From the NCBI GenBank assembly GCA_015143735.1, contig VKHC01000630.1, positions 1 through 10,468 of the forward strand: a DNA stretch of 10,468 bases, in the 5' to 3' direction. The notes under the pieces were generated by a model. The model ran no database searches. It was not told the origin of the DNA and worked only from the letters and a program-made list of their open reading frames with translations. Below are positions 7,700-10,468 of the stretch, in pieces (within the stretch, counting starts at the first letter, position 1; each line of letters opens with the position of its first letter). A program made the translations under genes and the position numbers. This DNA comes from Synura sp. LO234KE (lineage: Eukaryota > Sar > Synurophyceae > Synurales > Mallomonadaceae).

Positions 7700-7850
7700 T
7701 ACTTTGACGGTTACTAAAGTTTTCTTAAAAAAGTGATTTTTACAAAAACTTCCGCTTGCTTTAGTGTTGTAAAAAAAAATGCGGTACTTTAACGGTATAC
7801 TTTTTGTGTTTACTTTAGTGTTCCTAAAGTGCGCGCCCTTTAGCACGGAT
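7700..7850. repeat. Second cluster of CTTTA/TAAAG degenerate repeats
   Basis: GGTTACTAAAG, GCGGTACTTTAACGGTATAC, TTTACTTTAGTGTTCC and CCCTTTAGCACGG echo the 6840-7090 cluster, and GTGTTCCTAAAGT is shared exactly with it. The two clusters flank the 7100-7690 segment. Because the motif is itself nearly palindromic, I cannot tell whether the clusters are direct or inverted with respect to each other. Confidence 0.45.
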
Positions 7851-8045
7851 TTTGATACATGGATGGAGGACAGAGGAAAGTTAGAGGACTAGCATATAAG
7901 TGAGACTAAGCCGCACACCACACCGGAAAAACCACTCCTCATTTATCAACTGGCAAGCCCCGTGACCGAGTGGGGAGCTCCGGATGCCTACACCAGGAGG
8001 TGCCAGTTATTCCCCAGCGATGTCCGTGGAACCGGCAGAAATCAT

Positions 8046-8072
8046 ACCGGCGGTAGGGGAGGAATGTCACGA
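8046..8072 (+). mobile_element. Possible second polypurine-tract/LTR-start junction
   Basis: GGTAGGGGAGGAA is followed by TGTCACGA, a purine run abutting TGT as at many LTR retrotransposon 3' ends. No polyprotein motif precedes it, the surroundings are decayed, and no second copy of the TGTCACGA segment is visible. This is a weak call based on layout alone. Confidence 0.15.
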
Positions 8073-8172
8073 TACGCACATTCTAGCGACCCGGCTTAAA
8101 AGTGTTTCCCTATGATGGTGCTGCTGTCGCCGACGAGTGTCCATGGGGCCCCGAGGAGATCGTCGCCGAGGG

Positions 8173-8700
8173 TTACGAGGGGGGGCCGGAGGAACCAGTT
8201 CTGCCTTTTACGGCGATACGGTCCGCTGCGTTACCCACTACCTCGGGGGCGTAGAAAGGCCCGTGTGGACTTTGATCCAGGAGGTGGCAAGGTCATGGTG
8301 GCTGCGGACGGCAGTTAGAAGGTACCGAACTTGCTGAATGAGAGGCTTGTTGTGTCGAGGCTTGACGGACTTGTCCCCGAAGGGTCGTATGCAATACTCG
8401 CTGTCGGTAATGAGGTTGATGCGCCACCGGACCACTGGAGTGGAGGGCCCACCCACATCTCGAACTTATTGGAAAGCGCGTAGTAAAATGCGCTGATCAC
8501 TCCTGTGTTGTTCGTGGGATGGGGGGCACCAATCCAGTCCGAATCCGTGTAGTCGGTGATCACAGGGCCCCAAAGAGAGGCGGAGGGGTCTTGTGGTATG
8601 GTGATAAAGACCCTCTTTCCGGCCGAGGCCGGGAATTCACAATACCAGGAGAGGAGAAGGGAATTTAGCCGATATACTCCTTGGCTTTCATACGCGATTT
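8173..8700 (-). pseudogene. Frameshifted RNase H domain, retroelement relic
   Basis: Read right to left, the minus strand gives the RNase H landmarks in order but in three frames. First comes WGPVITD, then WIGA and TNNTGVISA (around 8500-8570). After a shift near 8430-8450 come LITDSEYC (8400s) and WIKVHTG (8260s). After a one-base shift near 8260 come VVGNAADRIAVKG and then TAA (8173-8175). Typical RNases H of this type have TNNTGE; here the catalytic Glu codon at 8498-8500 is Val. The first-strand Asp is also not seen: the matching spot reads WYCEF. Two frameshifts and lost catalytic residues make it a dead copy. RNase H domains of this kind commonly follow the reverse transcriptase of LINE-type elements, but I found no reverse transcriptase motif upstream on this strand (8700-10468), so the parent element is probably truncated or too decayed to read. 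Confidence 0.6.
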
Positions 8701-8733
8701 GAATCTCTTAAAGGCACTCCAAATGCCTACGGT

Positions 8734-9843
8734 GTGCGGCCTCGGTGTAGACACCTGGGAAGTGACCTAACTGGACACCTAAAGTTCCTTGATCAGGCGG
8801 GGAGTGAACGGTATGTACTTGCGCTGGAGGGCCCAAAGGGTGATTGGATCATCTCCTGCACTGTTTTCTACGCTTATGTATTTGGCCTTCTTCCTGGCTT
8901 CCCAGATCGCGTCAATACGTTGGACGAGGGTGCAAAAAAATCATGCAGGGTCGCTTCGATGGCCTCAGAGGAATCAGTTGGAAGGAGGGCGGAAGCATCA
9001 GAGTTTAACTGGGGTGAGTTCCAGTTTCCTAAGCAGATGCTGTGACCATCCGGCAAGAGGACCAGCTGAACGATGCGTGGGATGAGACGCGTTTCAAGTT
9101 CGGTGGTGAGAGGGTACTGGTCGAGTTGCAGGTTCAAGGATGCTCTGAATTGGTGAAGGAGGGGTTGGGGCACAGGGGAAAGACACAGGCAAAAGACTTG
9201 ATCATACGTGTCGTCGTCACGGCGGGTGGGTGAGAAGCAGAGCGAGCAGGTGAGGAGGGTCTTTCGTTCGAGGGAGGTAGTGGATTCCTTGGATGAATTT
9301 TGCTCCCTGTCCAGCGCCTCTCATGAAGAAGCTTCTAGTGGTGGCTCCGGGAGCCTTGAGAAAGGCAAGGAAGAGAATGAACTTTGGAGGCATGCCGACT
9401 TCCGTAGGAGTGCAACCGTCGGGGAGGGTTGGAACTAGTGCGAAATGCTGAAGAGATACGAGCGGGGAGAGAAGAAGCTGGACCTGGGCGTGACGCCACT
9501 TCGGAACATCGCTGGAGAATGCGCTCGGTGAAGGCCAGAGGGACTTTACCAGAGCAGGGTCCGGTATGCGAGGGACCAGGACCCATTAGGCCCTGAGGAC
9601 GATGAGGAGGACCGTCTGGGACTTACGGCGAGATTGGGTGCTGTCCAACGTTGCACAGAAAAAGTTTGAAGTCCACGATACATGGCCAGCGTTGTGCAGA
9701 GGGGACAACGACAGTCGATGCACACCGTGGTTGACCGCTTGGTAGAAGGGGGAGTACCCCGTGTTTGCGTAAAACGCCAGGTAGGCGTGGGTGGTGCGGA
9801 AAACCTCGAAGGAGAGGGAGCGACCGATTTTGGGGAGGATTAG
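8734..9843 (+). pseudogene. Decayed plus-strand coding relic, unknown family
   Basis: Open, protein-like stretches follow one another on the plus strand in shifting frames. The first runs 8734-9045 (YVLALEGPKGDW, EFNWGEFQFPKQ). The second runs 9042-9233 in another frame (RFKFGGERVLVELQVQG). The third runs 9208-9843 back in the first frame, interrupted only by TAG at 9436, TGA at 9529 and TGA at 9667, and ends at TAG 9841. In the last part the codons are rich in G at position one, as expected of real coding DNA (VVDRLVEGGVPRVCVK). The minus strand is also fairly open here, but its translation is Leu/Ser/Pro-rich and looks like a shadow. I do not recognise a family. A multi-exon gene is possible, but the internal stops and abrupt shifts fit a pseudogene better. 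Confidence 0.3.
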
Positions 9844-10408
9844 GTATGTCCGCTTTAATCTTCCTTGCGGCCGCAACTTGGGTGAGAACCCACTGTGGCT
9901 TCTTGAGTGCGCCGCTGCGGGTACTCCTATATTCGAGGTGGGTCCTTCTTGGATTAGCCAGGGCGGACGTGGTGGATTTCGGACCAAGTACTGCGTCCGT
10001 CTGCCAAAGGACTTCCGCATACCCCTGCACGGGCACTTCCCAAGGGCCCCCGTGATTACAGAAGAAAAAGCCGACGCGATCTTCATGGGTCAACCCATCG
10101 TGAGGTTCTGGGGCGGACCCGATGACGCCTTCATCTGCTCGCTTGAAAGCGGAGAACCGGCCGTGCTCGAACACCTGATGAACATCTCTGTCCGCCGTTG
10201 TAGGAATGGCGACACAACGGACCTAACCCGAGTGACAGCTGAGGGTCTGGCGACAATCCAGGATCTCTGCCAAGCCAACTGCTCTTTTGTGATCAGCCCT
10301 AGCTGGCCCCAGGTAAGAGTCCGCGACTCTTACACTGCCCCCCGTGGCTTCGAGTATGGCATAGTCCGTGAAATGCTCGTCGGTTACGGCAACGTCTACG
10401 ACGTGTAG
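9785..10408 (+). CDS. Hypothetical protein, 3' portion of a gene
   Basis: A frame of about 207 codons is open from 9785 to TAG at 10408, with no ATG near its left end (the first codons read TGG GTG GTG). It has GC-ending codons and balanced composition through its last two thirds, for example GTPIFEVGPSWISQGG, FRTKYCVRLPKDFRIPL and the terminal EYGIVREMLVGYGNVYDV. An AATAAA hexamer lies 46 bases after the stop, which supports a transcribed 3' end. It lies one frame over from the relic ending at 9843 and is probably its continuation after a frameshift, or a last exon. There is no signal peptide, membrane segment or known motif. It could be a host gene, a domesticated element or a retroelement gag-like protein. 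Confidence 0.4.
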   Translation, partial: AWVVRKTSKERERPILGRIRYVRFNLPCGRNLGENPLWLLECAAAGTPIFEVGPSWISQGGRGGFRTKYCVRLPKDFRIPLHGHFPRAPVITEEKADAIFMGQPIVRFWGGPDDAFICSLESGEPAVLEHLMNISVRRCRNGDTTDLTRVTAEGLATIQDLCQANCSFVISPSWPQVRVRDSYTAPRGFEYGIVREMLVGYGNVYDV

Positions 10409-10453
10409 CTCCCTCCATTCACTTGAGGTGATCCTCCCCGCTAACGTATATTA

Positions 10454-10459
10454 AATAAA
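10454..10459 (+). terminator. AATAAA polyadenylation signal
   Basis: A canonical hexamer 46 bases downstream of the TAG at 10408, in an AT-rich context that contrasts with the GC-rich frame before it. The cleavage site would fall at or past the end of the window. Confidence 0.5.
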
Positions 10460-10468
10460 CTCTTTTAC

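Noticed and set aside
9436-9784. An alternative genetic code with TAG/TAA/TGA as sense codons
   Set aside because: Two long intact genes in the same window end at TAG and TAA and use the standard code throughout, so the internal stops are better explained by decay.
9600-9790. Alternative plus-strand frame reading TVWDLRRDWVLSNVAQKKF through three stops into the 3' frame
   Set aside because: It is attractive because it needs no frameshift, but it carries TAG, TAA and TAG close together. The competing frame is G-rich at first codon positions and has fewer stops. Undecided, and kept as a note under the C-to-T finding.
9844-9849. GTATGT as a 5' splice site at the relic/3' frame boundary
   Set aside because: The downstream frame is open straight through this point with good composition, so an intron is not needed, and no convincing acceptor was seen nearby.
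9586-10174. Two long minus-strand frames (166 and 183 codons) over the plus-strand 3' frame
   Set aside because: Each is codon-aligned opposite a plus-strand frame that reads as better protein. Their translations are Ser/Pro/Leu-rich, and no reverse transcriptase motif (such as YADD) was found, so they are treated as shadows.
1-10468. CRISPR array, rRNA, prophage or bacterial operon features
   Set aside because: No regularly spaced repeats with unique spacers, no rRNA-like conserved blocks, and no Shine-Dalgarno-led gene clusters are present.

Overview
The window looks like nuclear DNA of an intron-poor eukaryote. Two long single-exon genes belong to eukaryotic-type families, there are no bacterial ribosome-binding sites or operons, a canonical AATAAA polyadenylation hexamer follows the last reading frame, and decayed retroelement-like sequence lies on both flanks. 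The mix of compact uninterrupted genes with AT-rich spacers and decayed repeats would suit a red alga or another intron-poor protist. That placement is an inference, and no marker in the window settles the lineage.

Layout. (1) 1-760: GC-rich, coding-like but broken sequence, ending in a purine-rich tract followed by TG, as at the 3' end of an LTR retrotransposon. (2) 760-2627: about 1.9 kb of AT-rich spacer with no convincing gene, but with palindromes, a phased triple repeat and a 42-base direct duplication. (3) 2628-3713, minus strand: an intact metallophosphoesterase of the ADP-ribose/CDP-alcohol diphosphatase (ADPRM) family. (4) 3714-3772: a 59-base gap between two divergent start codons. 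(5) 3773-6196, plus strand: an intact 807-residue protein with a PTEN/auxilin-type phosphatase domain, a C2 domain and a long disordered tail. (6) 6197-8160: AT-rich spacer rich in CTTTA/TAAAG-type degenerate repeats. (7) 8160-10468: GC-rich decayed sequence. It holds a frameshifted RNase H domain on the minus strand (8173-8700) and a broken plus-strand coding relic (8734-9843) that leads into an open 3' reading frame ending at 10408, 46 bases before AATAAA.

The two intact genes form a head-to-head pair and probably share a promoter. Their likely activities are hydrolysis of nucleotide diphosphate-linked compounds, including CDP-alcohols used in phospholipid synthesis, and phosphoinositide or protein dephosphorylation at membranes. 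Both touch membrane-lipid metabolism, but a functional link is speculation. The most noteworthy points are the PTEN-like protein (intact CX5R loop, glycine where PTEN has its WPD-loop aspartate, and an 18-residue repeat in an N-terminal amphipathic helix) and the twice-frameshifted RNase H relic, whose motif order is still readable although a catalytic glutamate is gone. I found no clear new multi-gene system.
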